A stretch of 64,000 nucleotides of DNA from Enterococcus mundtii (GTDB lineage: Bacteria > Bacillota > Bacilli > Lactobacillales > Enterococcaceae), in assembly GCF_013394305.1 (NCBI RefSeq), contig NZ_AP019810.1:248001-312000 (forward strand), read 5' to 3'. The notes under the pieces were generated by a model, which searched no databases, was not told where the DNA came from, and worked only from the letters and a program-made list of their open reading frames with translations. Of this stretch, positions 42,368 through 51,930 are shown one piece after another. The position numbers were made by a program, and so were the translations under genes. The number at the start of each line of letters is the position of its first letter. The stretch's first letter is position 1.

Positions 42368-44872
42368 CTATACAGCAAAACGATTCTCCATGACGGAAGC
42401 CTCAGTATCATCAACTGTTTTGAATAATTCCAACCATTCCTCAAAAAGTACATGGACGACCACCCGATTTGTTTGCCCAAACATATCTTTCAGCAAGCAT
42501 TGTCCCTGGACCATATTCGAAACCCATTTCATATTCTGTTCATTGTTTGGCAGATTCAAATAACTCAATATACCTTCACGATTCTGTACTTCATCAAAAC
42601 AAATCACCGTTCCAAATCCTGTACCGTCTTCTTTATCATCTAAATCATTGACCGATTGAGTGATCAATACTAAAAAGTTATTGAAGGAACGCCCGATCCG
42701 CTTCATCGATTTCAAAATTGCCTTTCCTTCTGGAGACGATTGGAAGATCCAACTTTCATCAAAGAAAGTCACCGTTTCTTCTTTAGGATTTCTTGAACCA
42801 AATTTCGAACAAAACGTTCCTAAAGCAAACATCAATGTGACAGACAATCGCTTGTTTTCATCCATATGTTCATTTTTGTCTGTTGGCAAATCTAAATCTT
42901 CAATTTCTAAAATGGTGACTTTCTTTTCAAAAGAGAGCCCTGGTGTTTCGCCATGGGAAAAAGCAAGTTCCAAAATGGATTCTTTGATTGTCGAAAGTAA
43001 AAAACGTCCCATATCCTCTACATCAGGAATAGGACTTTTAGCTAATCGCTCGATTACGTGCCAGAAACCAACTTTGTTACCCGATTTTCGTTCCTTCACG
43101 ACTGCAGCAATTGTCTCATTAATTTCTGTTTTTTGTTTCAAGTTCCAGGTACCTTCGTAAATATTGGTTAACATCGCTTTTGCGGTCGCAATCGCTTCTG
43201 TTTCATCGAATAAAACAATTGGGTCCAATACACCTCTGTTTTTCTTATCCCGGACATCTAAGGTCACAAAATTAAAGGAGTGGACAAATGCAACATCTAA
43301 AGGATATTTTTTCTGATAGGTTGGATCATCGATTGTTCGCATGAATTGGCAGCGCATTTCTTTTTTTGGATCGATATACAATACACGGTCTTTTAATGTT
43401 GCACATTCCATAAATAATTTTTTTGCCGTAACAGATTTTCCATTTCCAGTATCTCCAGTCAGTGCCCAGTGTGGATTATTGGTTTTCTTACCTATTACAT
43501 CTTGTTTATTCGCTAAAAACATATTCATATAGATCAGATTTTTCGAGTTAAGAAGAATACTCTTTCGGTCTTCTTTTTCTTCTAAGGTCGTGTCTACACG
43601 TCCAAAATAATAACCCAGGCTGGTACCAGCTTTCAGTGACGTGAAAAAATTCAGCTCCGCAAACGATTCGATGGTGCTAGTATGTTGCCATTTTTTCTCT
43701 TTCATTCGCAGAAAATTACCAAACAATGTGGATTGGAAAAGATACGGATTATCAAAGGCTGCTTTTAACAAAGGAATTCCTAATCCATCAAATCGATTGA
43801 TCAGGTATTTTTTTCGCGCTTGCATTTGCTTCTTGGAACTTCCGCAAACAACCAGGTAAGCCTTCCAATCGATAATATCGACGCCATCATCGATTTTTTG
43901 ATTCAGGTCATCTAAAGACGCTTGTCCTTCAATGATTTTTCGTTTTTGTTTTGATCCTGCTAAATGTGCTTCTTGCATAATATTTTTAGTTCTTGTTCGT
44001 GCCCTAGAAGAACGTCCAGATAAAGCTAATTGTCCCTTACTCTCAGCAAAAGTTGCTTGTATTTTAACTTCAACTGGGAAAGGCATCTTTTGGACGATTT
44101 CCAGTAAATGGTTCCCATCTAAAAAAACACCCATATCGCCAACAGGCAAATAGGAAACGTAACTTTCTCCTTCTTCACATTGGAATTTCAATCCACCTGA
44201 GAAAACAGGATTGATTTTTGTTGCCATCAAATTATCTAGGTTTTGACTGGCTAAAATATCTTGTCTTTCATGAGGGATATTTTTCAAAAATTGATAGGCT
44301 TGATAGTAATACAGTTCATCTTCTGTCAGACGTTCGACTAAAAGCTCCGATAGATTCTGGTATACTTCCTGTTCTTGTTCCTGGTAATTTTTATACCACT
44401 CCTCTTCTAACGCTAAATCAAAGCCTAATCCTGTCACAACTGTTTCGGTCACATGGTTCAATGCTCTTGTCACATTTTCTTTCAAATCGATTGCAATATC
44501 TTTTTTTACTAGCGGTACACCAATGATCCAAGCATATTCATAAACCATGCCCATCTCATTTTCTAACATCATTGCTGTCTTCTTTAGTTTATCGACACCA
44601 ACTGCATAATTTTCAACGTCAATCAATGAACGCATCGCTCCCATTTTCCCACGGATATCTGCATTCACTGGTAATAAATTGATCTCGAACCCACCGCTTG
44701 TTTTTAACCTCTTTAGCGCACGGGCAACTTTTTTCTTTGTCTTTTGTTTCTTTTCAAAATCCGTCAGCATTACTGTTTCAGAACGTACCCTGTAATAAGC
44801 AATCGCTGATTTTTCTTTGGTTAGTACCATGTTTTTCTTCATGGTCTCTAACAGCGGATATTCAAGCTGCAT
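42368..44872 (-). CDS. VirB4-like conjugation ATPase (Tn916 Orf16/TcpF-like)
   Basis: 834 residues. The C-terminal ATPase domain carries Walker A ALTGDTGNGKSVTAK and a Walker B region ETVTFFDESWIF. The N-terminal VirB4 domain starts MQLEYPLLETMKKN. It powers the mating channel. AGGAGA lies upstream of ATG 44872. It sits between the TcpE-like and Orf15-like genes, the order seen in Tn916. Confidence 0.92.
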   Translation of the reverse strand: MQLEYPLLETMKKNMVLTKEKSAIAYYRVRSETVMLTDFEKKQKTKKKVARALKRLKTSGGFEINLLPVNADIRGKMGAMRSLIDVENYAVGVDKLKKTAMMLENEMGMVYEYAWIIGVPLVKKDIAIDLKENVTRALNHVTETVVTGLGFDLALEEEWYKNYQEQEQEVYQNLSELLVERLTEDELYYYQAYQFLKNIPHERQDILASQNLDNLMATKINPVFSGGLKFQCEEGESYVSYLPVGDMGVFLDGNHLLEIVQKMPFPVEVKIQATFAESKGQLALSGRSSRARTRTKNIMQEAHLAGSKQKRKIIEGQASLDDLNQKIDDGVDIIDWKAYLVVCGSSKKQMQARKKYLINRFDGLGIPLLKAAFDNPYLFQSTLFGNFLRMKEKKWQHTSTIESFAELNFFTSLKAGTSLGYYFGRVDTTLEEKEDRKSILLNSKNLIYMNMFLANKQDVIGKKTNNPHWALTGDTGNGKSVTAKKLFMECATLKDRVLYIDPKKEMRCQFMRTIDDPTYQKKYPLDVAFVHSFNFVTLDVRDKKNRGVLDPIVLFDETEAIATAKAMLTNIYEGTWNLKQKTEINETIAAVVKERKSGNKVGFWHVIERLAKSPIPDVEDMGRFLLSTIKESILELAFSHGETPGLSFEKKVTILEIEDLDLPTDKNEHMDENKRLSVTLMFALGTFCSKFGSRNPKEETVTFFDESWIFQSSPEGKAILKSMKRIGRSFNNFLVLITQSVNDLDDKEDGTGFGTVICFDEVQNREGILSYLNLPNNEQNMKWVSNMVQGQCLLKDMFGQTNRVVVHVLFEEWLELFKTVDDTEASVMENRFAV

Positions 44873-44881
44873 ATCATTCTC

Positions 44882-45271
44882 CTATCTTTTAAATGAAATT
44901 TCTTCCAGTTCCTTGACTCGTTCAAATGCAATAATGGGACGTTGATCAAAAACGAAATTCAGAAGATAAATAAAAAAATCTTTTAGAAAAAGATTGGCTG
45001 ATTTTCCATCGAGCTCCGTTTCAGAATACCAACGTGCAATTTTATTTGGCAGATACAACATCACCAATAAATTTAAATCGATACCGAAAATCGTTGGTAA
45101 AGAAACATTCATCCAAAAAATCCCAATTATGATTAACCAAAAGAACAGCATCAATACATAAGAAAGATTTAATGGCTGAGCAAATACCCATACGACTTTT
45201 CCTTTTGGTGAACGTATCACTTGTAAAGAGTAAGGAGCTCTTAACCCTCGTGAATAATCGTAATATTTCAT
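44882..45271 (-). CDS. TcpE-family conjugation membrane protein (Tn916 Orf17-like)
   Basis: 129 residues from ATG 45271 (GAGGGAGAA upstream). It begins MKYYDYSRGLRAPYSLQ, with two adjacent hydrophobic segments (LSYVLMLFFWLIIIGIFW, IFGIDLNLLVMLYLP) and a basic region after them (YLPNKIARWY), the family layout. Confidence 0.85.
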   Translation of the reverse strand: MKYYDYSRGLRAPYSLQVIRSPKGKVVWVFAQPLNLSYVLMLFFWLIIIGIFWMNVSLPTIFGIDLNLLVMLYLPNKIARWYSETELDGKSANLFLKDFFIYLLNFVFDQRPIIAFERVKELEEISFKR

Positions 45272-45278
45272 TTCTCCC

Positions 45279-45503
45279 TCACATTCTGATACCAAATAAC
45301 GTCAGTACCCATCGCACAAGAGTAAAAACATTTCCTCCCTGATTGGTAGCAAAGTCGTTCAGGATCAAAGCGATCAAAATCACCGAAATGATTTTGAGCC
45401 ATTCAGCGCCTCTCCAATGTTTTAAGATCAGTAGAATGACACCGAAAGCTAAAATAGTGACAAAACTGGTTCTCAAAAAGTTATCTAAATTCGTGATATT
45501 CAT
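45279..45503 (-). CDS. Small conjugation membrane protein (TcpD-like)
   Basis: 74 residues with two transmembrane segments (SFVTILAFGVILLILKHW and ISVILIALILNDFATNQ). Its ATG overlaps the TcpC-like stop (ATGA). Same position and size as TcpD of Gram-positive conjugation modules. Confidence 0.75.
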   Translation of the reverse strand: MNITNLDNFLRTSFVTILAFGVILLILKHWRGAEWLKIISVILIALILNDFATNQGGNVFTLVRWVLTLFGIRM

Positions 45504-46486
45504 AAATTACCTTCCTCTTCCGTAAAATAATGTTTTAGTGTATTCACAAAATATGAGTTTTCTGTCTGTGTGATCCAAAGAGAAAAATCTTCTGTATGGG
45601 TCAAACTCGTTTTCTTGTCTGCAAAAGTAACAGAGACTTGTATTCCTCGAACGTCTTCTTGATTGGTTTCAAAATAATGAACCTCATTGAAATCTACAGA
45701 GACAAATTCAGTTGTTCCTGTCGTTTGAACTGGTTCTTTCATCAAAAGCATCATTTCTTGTTTATCAGCATCAGCATATTTTTCAAAAAACATCGCTAGA
45801 AATTTCTCAATGGCTTCTTTTTCTTGAGTAGGCACTTCCATGCGTTCTTCTCCTTGCGTCAATGCTTCCGTTTTTCCTTGTGGCAAAGCAGCCGCTAGGA
45901 AGTAAGGTCTGCTGACGATCGAGAACAAATGGTTTTTCGTCTGGATCGGCAATACCATATCTTGCGTGATCGTTTCTGTTTTGTCTTCCGTAGTTACTTC
46001 ATACGTGACATTTACATAAACGAGTAAGCAGTCACTTTCTTCTTTCACTTGTACCAATGAAGCTTCTTTAAATTCCCTTGAAAAATCGAGTACTGTTTTT
46101 CCTGTTTCATCAATCGTTTCAACATCCATAGATAAATAATCAGATAAACGCTCTAAGCGATCTTTTTTCTTTCCTTCGTCTGCAGACGTATCATAATCCA
46201 TGTATTCTTTGACAAAATTTGTTGCATAAAAAGAAAGAGCAGCGTAATCGTATACCTCTTGGTTACTCTGTTCTTCTGGCAGTTTTTCGCTTATCTTTTC
46301 CACTTTATTTGCTAAGTTGTCAAAATTAGTGGCGACAACATTTGCTCGAACGACACCAACAACCGAAGAAATAGCTATGACACTAAAAACTGAAAATACC
46401 AGACGATTCGCTTTTTTCTGAGAAAGGCGTTTTGTCCTTGGTGCCTTTTCCTTTTTCTCCTTCTTTATGATCTTTTTTAAATTCAT
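45500..46486 (-). CDS. TcpC/Orf13-like conjugation scaffold protein
   Basis: 328 residues from ATG 46486, with AGGAGG seven bases upstream; the 52 codons further upstream lack such a site and run into the toxin locus. A basic cytoplasmic tail (MNLKKIIKKEKKEKAPRTKR) is followed by one membrane segment (LVFSVFSVIAISSVVGVV) and two NTF2-like extracellular domains, as in TcpC of pCW3. First gene of the channel sub-operon. Confidence 0.85.
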   Translation of the reverse strand: MNLKKIIKKEKKEKAPRTKRLSQKKANRLVFSVFSVIAISSVVGVVRANVVATNFDNLANKVEKISEKLPEEQSNQEVYDYAALSFYATNFVKEYMDYDTSADEGKKKDRLERLSDYLSMDVETIDETGKTVLDFSREFKEASLVQVKEESDCLLVYVNVTYEVTTEDKTETITQDMVLPIQTKNHLFSIVSRPYFLAAALPQGKTEALTQGEERMEVPTQEKEAIEKFLAMFFEKYADADKQEMMLLMKEPVQTTGTTEFVSVDFNEVHYFETNQEDVRGIQVSVTFADKKTSLTHTEDFSLWITQTENSYFVNTLKHYFTEEEGNL

Positions 46487-46523
46487 GTTTCCTCCTTGTT
46501 CCTTATTTTTAGGCAAAAAGATA

Positions 46524-46563
46524 GACCTAGTTATTCTTGAGATTTCAAGGTGATAACTAGGTC
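46524..46563. promoter_or_regulatory. Large inverted repeat upstream of the small toxin gene
   Basis: GACCTAGTTAT and ATAACTAGGTC flank an inner CTTGA-GATT-TCAAG. On the minus strand the stem is followed by TCTTTTTG, so it could end an antisense RNA that covers the toxin mRNA. A TATAAT at 46571-46576 starts just downstream on the plus strand. Confidence 0.6.
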
Positions 46564-46636
46564 CATATGCTATAATTATTACTAGACAGTAAAGTTTAAT
46601 GACGGTGGCTATCCAATAGAAAGCGGGGTGGTGCTT

Positions 46637-46783
46637 ATGCACATAAATCCAAACTTTTCAGAAAGGAGAAGCCTTTTGTCTGTGGAAGCAGCGTTAGGGC
46701 TAATGATCAGTTTTGGATCTTTGATCGCAACACTGATTTTTGGCATTCTAACTTTAGCCCACAAAAATGACAAAAAGAAATAG
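46637..46783 (+). CDS. Holin-like small membrane toxin (Hol_Tox/type I toxin-like)
   Basis: A plus-strand gene of 48 residues from ATG 46637, or 35 from TTG 46676, which is seven bases after AAAGGAG. The core SVEAALGLMISFGSLIATLIFGILTLAHKNDKKK is one membrane helix with a basic tail, the pattern of holin-like/TxpA-type toxins in Firmicutes. It points against the transfer genes on either side. The region before it holds TATAAT and a large inverted repeat; the region after it holds GAAATAGC/GCTATTTC and CACCG/CGGTG stems and a terminator. GACGGTG in the leader (46601-46607) pairs with CACCGTC in the trailer (46841-46847), as in toxin mRNAs held inactive by folding. Probably a plasmid-maintenance module of the ICE. 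Confidence 0.72.
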   Translation: MHINPNFSERRSLLSVEAALGLMISFGSLIATLIFGILTLAHKNDKKK

Positions 46784-46865
46784 CCGTCACTTTAGCGAGC
46801 CGACTAGCTATTTCTTCTTGAAATATTTAGATTAAATCGTCACCGTCTTTAGCGGTGCTGTCAAA

Positions 46866-46894
46866 AGGGAACTGTTAGCGCAGTTCCTTTTTTC
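46866..46894 (+). terminator. Terminator of the small-toxin transcript
   Basis: GGAACTG-TTAGCG-CAGTTCC followed by six T on the plus strand. Confidence 0.85.
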
Positions 46895-46956
46895 GTGTTC
46901 ATTATACCATGGCTTCTCATTTTAATTCAATTGTTTTAACGAAATGGCTTTGTTCA

Positions 46957-49900
46957 TTATTTTTTATATTTATTTAATCCTATCAAAGCAACAAATGCAA
47001 TCAACAAGATTCCTACCAACACACTTAGAATAGATCGTGCACTTCCTGTTTCTGGCAGTCTTTCTTGGATTTGTTTTGGTTCAGGATTATCCGGCTCCTC
47101 TTCCTTAGACTCTGGCTGCTCTGGTGTTTTGAATGTGACAGTCTGTTCTTTACTGGTCAAATCATCTTCTCGCCCTACTTCGTTTTCCTGTTCTTCTTCA
47201 TAGTACAGGATATGCGTAGCAGTTAACTGGTCACCATCATTTAAAGTATTTGCAGCCAAATCTAAAAAGACCTCAAATTCATCTTCTTTGTTCTTAGCAG
47301 TGTAAGTTGACGTGTCTTCACTGACAACTTCTCCAGTTTTAGTATTTTTGTATTGAGTGAAAACTGTGTAAGTATGCCCAATCTCGATTGCTTCTCCTTC
47401 AACCCAAACGACGTCTCTCAAACGATTGTCTATTGTTGGATCGATTTCTTTGTTTCCATCACTATCTGTAAAGAGCGAAGCTAGTACCAAATCTTCCCGT
47501 TCATTGTAGGCTTCCAGTACAATAAGCTCTCCGTCATTTTCCACTGTAACTGAAAAATCGATTGACTCTTCCAATGGCAAATATCCATCCAATTGTGCTG
47601 TTTCGATAAATTTATACGAACCATAAGGCAAGTTTTCCACTTGGATTTTCCCTTCTTGATCCGTCAAAAACTCATCGATCAAGATTTCTTTTTCTTCATT
47701 TTCCTCGTCCTTTTCGATTCTGTATAATTCAAATGCCACATTTTCTAACGGTTGCTCATTTAGACGATCACGCTTGATCAATTCTACTGTTTGTCTAGCT
47801 AGTCGGTTGGGTACTTCTAAGCGAATCAGAGCATTTACATCCTCTTCTGTCACGCTAAATACTAAAGGCTCTTCTAAGGGAACATACCCTTCAGGCGCTT
47901 TCATTTCATGAAGTTCATATCGGTCAACACCCCAAGGAAGACTTTCCGTTGTAACGATTTCTCCTTTTTCATTCGTTTCAAAAATTTCTGTCTGTTCTGT
48001 ATCATTTGGGCGAACCATTGAAATAAACGCCCCTTCCCCACCATTTGCCCATGTATCGAAAATTTTGAACTGAGCGCCAGCATACGGAATATTTTCTCCA
48101 GTTTCTTCATCTACTTTGACAATATGCAAACGTGACTCAATGATTCGGTCCTCCAACAAGAAGAAATGAGTATAGCCCTCTTCCGTGATTGTGACGTCAA
48201 AAGGTTCAATTAATAAATAGCCATCAACACCTTGCGTTTCCGCGATCGTATAGGTATCATAAGGCAAGTTTTCAAACTTAAAGTACCCATTCTCACTTGT
48301 TACTTGAACATATTCCTGTCCGGTTGTATGAGAAGTAGCGGTTAACTCCACACCCTCTAACGGCGGTTTCACATCACCTGATTGGTTGGTCAATCGTTCG
48401 AGCATTTCCGTAAATGTTTTGGGGATTAATGGTCTCGACCCAAATTTATAACCTTCCATATGACCTTTAATGACACGATCAGTCACTGTTTTCTGGTGGA
48501 TCGCTACTGTTTCATTTTGACCTGCATAAGTTAAATTAACTGTATACTTCGTTGGATCTAAAATGTAGCCTACAGGTGGCTCTACTTCTTGTAAATAGTA
48601 GGTACCAAGTTTTAGTCCTTTAATTTCTGCTTGTGAAATCCCATCTACATCTTCCATCGTCAAGCGACCGGCTAGCTTTCCATCAGCACTTGTTAATTCA
48701 TAAACAGCCCCAGTTAATTGTGCAGCTCCTTGTGGCTGATTCCCTGTCTCCTCATCTTCTTTGATCACAGTTAAATTTGCTAGTTGTTCTTGATTGTCTA
48801 ACGAAATCGTTGTGGTTTCGTTTGCCTTGATGGTCAGTGTTTGAGGATTAGAATTTAAAATATAGCCATCCGGCGCTTTGATTTCTTGGATCGTCACCTT
48901 TGTATCTACCAATAAATCATTCCAAGTCGCATAGCCATCCGTTCCACTTGTCAGTTCTTTTGTCTGACCATCCGATGTAGTAAAACGAAAAACGGCACCT
49001 GCAAGTGGTTGCTTGGTGGTTTGATCCACTTTGCGGACTCTTGCATTACCGTTTTTTTGAACATTGATCTGAAAATTTGTACGAACTGGATCATTCACTT
49101 TTCCTAACATCACATTCTGTGTATAGGGATTTTCATATACCACAATCGCACCTTTATAGCTACCATCAATATTGTATTGAAATTCAATTTTACTACTAGT
49201 AGGTGCCTCTTTAGTTGCTGTAATAGTTACTTGATTACCTTGTCTAGTAATCGATAATCCTTGTGGCGTTGAAACAGGAGTACTTTCATAGTTGTTAAAT
49301 GCTCCTGTTGTATCAGTTAACGTTTTACTCTCTCCAACTTTTAAAGTTACTGTTTGTCCTTGAAAAGAAGGATTAGTATAAAATCTGTCCACGTTAGCCA
49401 TAACTTCAGACTTAAACACCTGATAATCTGCCATCGAAAGTACTCCAGACATATTGAGTGGCATTATTCCTTGTTGTTCCCAACTTAAAAGCTGTGTCAT
49501 AATCTCTTTGTATAATGTATGACCGGTAACAATGATACCATAATACTTAATCAATGATATTCTTTCCATCAATGCGGTATTTTGGAACACAGCTGTATAT
49601 CCTCCATTTGAGCCAACATTTAGAGCAACTCCTTGTTCGATACATATCGCAATTTCTCCATTGACACGCTTACCGTACCAACCGTATTCTCTATTTCCAT
49701 TGGATAATTGAATATCAATATTCGCTACGTTTGTACTAGGATCTACATAGACAATGCTGTCTCCTGCTCGAAGTTTACTATCAAAATTAAGCATCTCACT
49801 AATTGGAGTCTCGCTATAATTTTCTGCGGTAGTTGTATAAAGTTTTCCATCTTGACCTTGTACTAACTTGTTTTTCTTTAAAAAGTCATTTACTTTTTCT

Positions 49901-50049
49901 TGATCATTGACTGCTTCATTTTCTAATTGAATAGTTTGATCGTTAGTTTCAATGGTTGTTGCAACAGCTAATAAACCTTGACCTAAAAATGAAGTTAAAA
50001 GCATACCAATAATGAACCAGATTCTTAATTTGATTTGAAATTTTTTCAT
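46957..50049 (-). CDS. LPETG-anchored adhesin with probable thioester, Cna-B/SpaA and C-terminal repeat domains
   Basis: 1030 residues from ATG 50049 (AAGGAG upstream). Order: signal peptide (IWFIIGMLLTSFLGQGLLAVA); a probable thioester domain with Cys136 in AICIEQG and Gln186 in TQLLSW, the pair that forms an internal thioester for covalent host binding; then five or more Cna-B/SpaA-like domains, each ending in an E-box such as IQEIKAPDGY, LQEVEPPVGY, IAETQGVDGY, LHEMKAPEGY or IETAQLDGYL; then a VaFE-like domain (HTYTVFTQYKNTKTGE); then LPETG with a membrane helix and KYKK. It is the largest cargo gene and lies inside the transfer operon, in place of the short spacer found in Tn916. It could promote mating contact as well as host adhesion. 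Confidence 0.85.
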   Translation of the reverse strand: MKKFQIKLRIWFIIGMLLTSFLGQGLLAVATTIETNDQTIQLENEAVNDQEKVNDFLKKNKLVQGQDGKLYTTTAENYSETPISEMLNFDSKLRAGDSIVYVDPSTNVANIDIQLSNGNREYGWYGKRVNGEIAICIEQGVALNVGSNGGYTAVFQNTALMERISLIKYYGIIVTGHTLYKEIMTQLLSWEQQGIMPLNMSGVLSMADYQVFKSEVMANVDRFYTNPSFQGQTVTLKVGESKTLTDTTGAFNNYESTPVSTPQGLSITRQGNQVTITATKEAPTSSKIEFQYNIDGSYKGAIVVYENPYTQNVMLGKVNDPVRTNFQINVQKNGNARVRKVDQTTKQPLAGAVFRFTTSDGQTKELTSGTDGYATWNDLLVDTKVTIQEIKAPDGYILNSNPQTLTIKANETTTISLDNQEQLANLTVIKEDEETGNQPQGAAQLTGAVYELTSADGKLAGRLTMEDVDGISQAEIKGLKLGTYYLQEVEPPVGYILDPTKYTVNLTYAGQNETVAIHQKTVTDRVIKGHMEGYKFGSRPLIPKTFTEMLERLTNQSGDVKPPLEGVELTATSHTTGQEYVQVTSENGYFKFENLPYDTYTIAETQGVDGYLLIEPFDVTITEEGYTHFFLLEDRIIESRLHIVKVDEETGENIPYAGAQFKIFDTWANGGEGAFISMVRPNDTEQTEIFETNEKGEIVTTESLPWGVDRYELHEMKAPEGYVPLEEPLVFSVTEEDVNALIRLEVPNRLARQTVELIKRDRLNEQPLENVAFELYRIEKDEENEEKEILIDEFLTDQEGKIQVENLPYGSYKFIETAQLDGYLPLEESIDFSVTVENDGELIVLEAYNEREDLVLASLFTDSDGNKEIDPTIDNRLRDVVWVEGEAIEIGHTYTVFTQYKNTKTGEVVSEDTSTYTAKNKEDEFEVFLDLAANTLNDGDQLTATHILYYEEEQENEVGREDDLTSKEQTVTFKTPEQPESKEEEPDNPEPKQIQERLPETGSARSILSVLVGILLIAFVALIGLNKYKK

Positions 50050-50194
50050 GTATGTTCTCCTTATATTTTTTACAAAAGAAAAAGCCTTCAATGATTGAAG
50101 TGCTTCGACAGTATCTGCTTATTTTAATTCATCTCCTATTAGAAAAAACCAAGAGAAATCATTCCCTTGGTTAGCTTATTTTACTTTTATATAA

Positions 50195-51466
50195 TTAATA
50201 GAACTCTAAATAATATTTTTCAGTACCATCCGACCAAAACTCTGTAATAATACGATACCCGTTTATATCTGTTGCTGCTCTACCTGCGCTATTTGCTGCT
50301 TCATAAGTCGCATAGAACGTTCCACTTCCAGTGTAAGGATTCAACGCATACGGTGCTTGTGGCGGCTCAGGTGTCGTGGTATTTCCTGTATTCCCGCCAC
50401 TAGTATTTCCAGACCCGTTTCCTAGTGTACCATTTCCTGCAGTGCTGTTACCTCCTGTAGAATTTGAGTTACTCGATCCACCACTCCCTGAATTAGTAGG
50501 GGGCGTTACTGGGGTAACTGGTTGAATATTTGGTGTTTCTACTATTGGAACTTCTTCGATTGGAGCTGGTACAGGTTCAGTTGATTGAGTTTGGTTTTCA
50601 GCTGTTTCAGTTAGGGCAATTTCTTCTTTTACAGTTTCTTGTTGACGTTGTGCTTCCTCTGCAGCTGCCTTCTCCTGTTCTGCTAAAGCTTCACGTTCTT
50701 TTACGTTCTCTTCAATCACTTTTAAAGGATTATTAAAAGACTTTTTCGCTTTCTCATTTTTAATCAACTCAACTTCTTTTTTCAAAGCCTCATATTTTTC
50801 ATGATCTACTTGATCAGTTGCTTTGCCATCTTTATACAACTCTTCCAGCATTTTATTTGTTTTATTGATTTGATCAACTTGTTCAGTCGCTAGATCAAGT
50901 CCTTCATTCAGGACGTCCTCAAAACCTTGTTCTACTTTTATCTCCTTTTGGTAATAAATATCTCTGACATCCTTCAATTGGTCCTCAGACAAATCATCAA
51001 TAATTATTACATCTTGGTTGCTTTCAGCACCAATTAGATAAGGTTTTTGAAATAGTCCATTGACAGACTGTTTCCCATTTAATTTTCTTTGTACTGCTTG
51101 TAGTTCATTCTTAATTGAGGAAACGTTATTGACATTTAACTGATATTTCTTTTGATCATTTTTCCGTAGATCTGCTAGTAATTTGTCCGTTTTCTTATTC
51201 GCTTTTTCATAAACTTCCAGATGTTCAACTAATGAACTAATTTTCTCCTGAGTCACTTCTTCTTTTAGAAACTGTTTGGAGTCATCTGTATAACTAGCGG
51301 ATAATTCTACTTGGATCTGTTTTAACTTCTTTTCATTTGATGATAGTTCACTTGCTGCCACTTCTACTTTTTTTTGATAACTTGTTTCACTCAAAAAATA
51401 GAACCCAATACCACATAAGGTAATCAATACCATACTAACAATACCAATTTGCACTTTTTTATTCAT
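50195..51466 (-). CDS. Membrane-anchored extracellular coiled-coil protein
   Basis: 423 residues, unknown family. An N-terminal signal anchor (IGIVSMVLITLCGIGFYFL), then a long helical, coiled-coil region (residues 30-275), a Pro/Thr/Ser/Gly/Asn-rich linker (about 290-370), and a small C-terminal domain ending SDGTEKYYLEFY. The layout (anchor, stalk, flexible spacer, terminal domain) suggests a cell-surface sensor or binding protein. GGGAGG precedes the ATG. It is followed by the adhesin gene, so the two may act together at the surface. Confidence 0.65.
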   Translation of the reverse strand: MNKKVQIGIVSMVLITLCGIGFYFLSETSYQKKVEVAASELSSNEKKLKQIQVELSASYTDDSKQFLKEEVTQEKISSLVEHLEVYEKANKKTDKLLADLRKNDQKKYQLNVNNVSSIKNELQAVQRKLNGKQSVNGLFQKPYLIGAESNQDVIIIDDLSEDQLKDVRDIYYQKEIKVEQGFEDVLNEGLDLATEQVDQINKTNKMLEELYKDGKATDQVDHEKYEALKKEVELIKNEKAKKSFNNPLKVIEENVKEREALAEQEKAAAEEAQRQQETVKEEIALTETAENQTQSTEPVPAPIEEVPIVETPNIQPVTPVTPPTNSGSGGSSNSNSTGGNSTAGNGTLGNGSGNTSGGNTGNTTTPEPPQAPYALNPYTGSGTFYATYEAANSAGRAATDINGYRIITEFWSDGTEKYYLEFY

Positions 51467-51550
51467 TATTTCCTCCCTTTTGTGAACGTTTTCTAAAACT
51501 TACCATATTTATATTGTTATTTTCTTTACAATTGTTTTAAATCGATCTTG

Positions 51551-51919
51551 TTATCTTAAGAAATTAAATTTTTTTATGGCTTTTAACACATCTTTATAGG
51601 TACCATTTGCACAATATACTTTTACATTTTTAGGGGTATCTCCAAAATAGTAGGAAGCTTTATAAAAACTGTATTGTTTTCTGATCACAACATCATGTGC
51701 ATTTCGAACACAGATTGCTTCTACAAATAAATAGGTGTGCCTTGTCAATCGTCTTTCGTAGCAAATATCCACGATTGGACGAAATGGAAGATCCTTTCGC
51801 TTTAGTCGTTTTTGTACAGCTTCATACACTTCGTATTCTCTTTTGATTGGTGTAGCAGTAAAGATATTAAATCCATAATCTCTTTTCAATATGACAGACA
51901 GTGTTTCTGAAAAAGGCAT
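51551..51919 (-). CDS. Conserved-looking ICE protein, unknown
   Basis: 122 residues from ATG 51919, with GGAGGG seven bases upstream (the TTG before it is less well placed). Basic, mixed alpha/beta appearance, no membrane segment (FRPIVDICYERRLTRHTYLF; NVKVYCANGTYKDVLKA). No family recognised. It is part of the gene run between the relaxase and the adhesin. Confidence 0.6.
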   Translation of the reverse strand: MPFSETLSVILKRDYGFNIFTATPIKREYEVYEAVQKRLKRKDLPFRPIVDICYERRLTRHTYLFVEAICVRNAHDVVIRKQYSFYKASYYFGDTPKNVKVYCANGTYKDVLKAIKKFNFLR

Positions 51920-51930
51920 CAAATCCCTCC

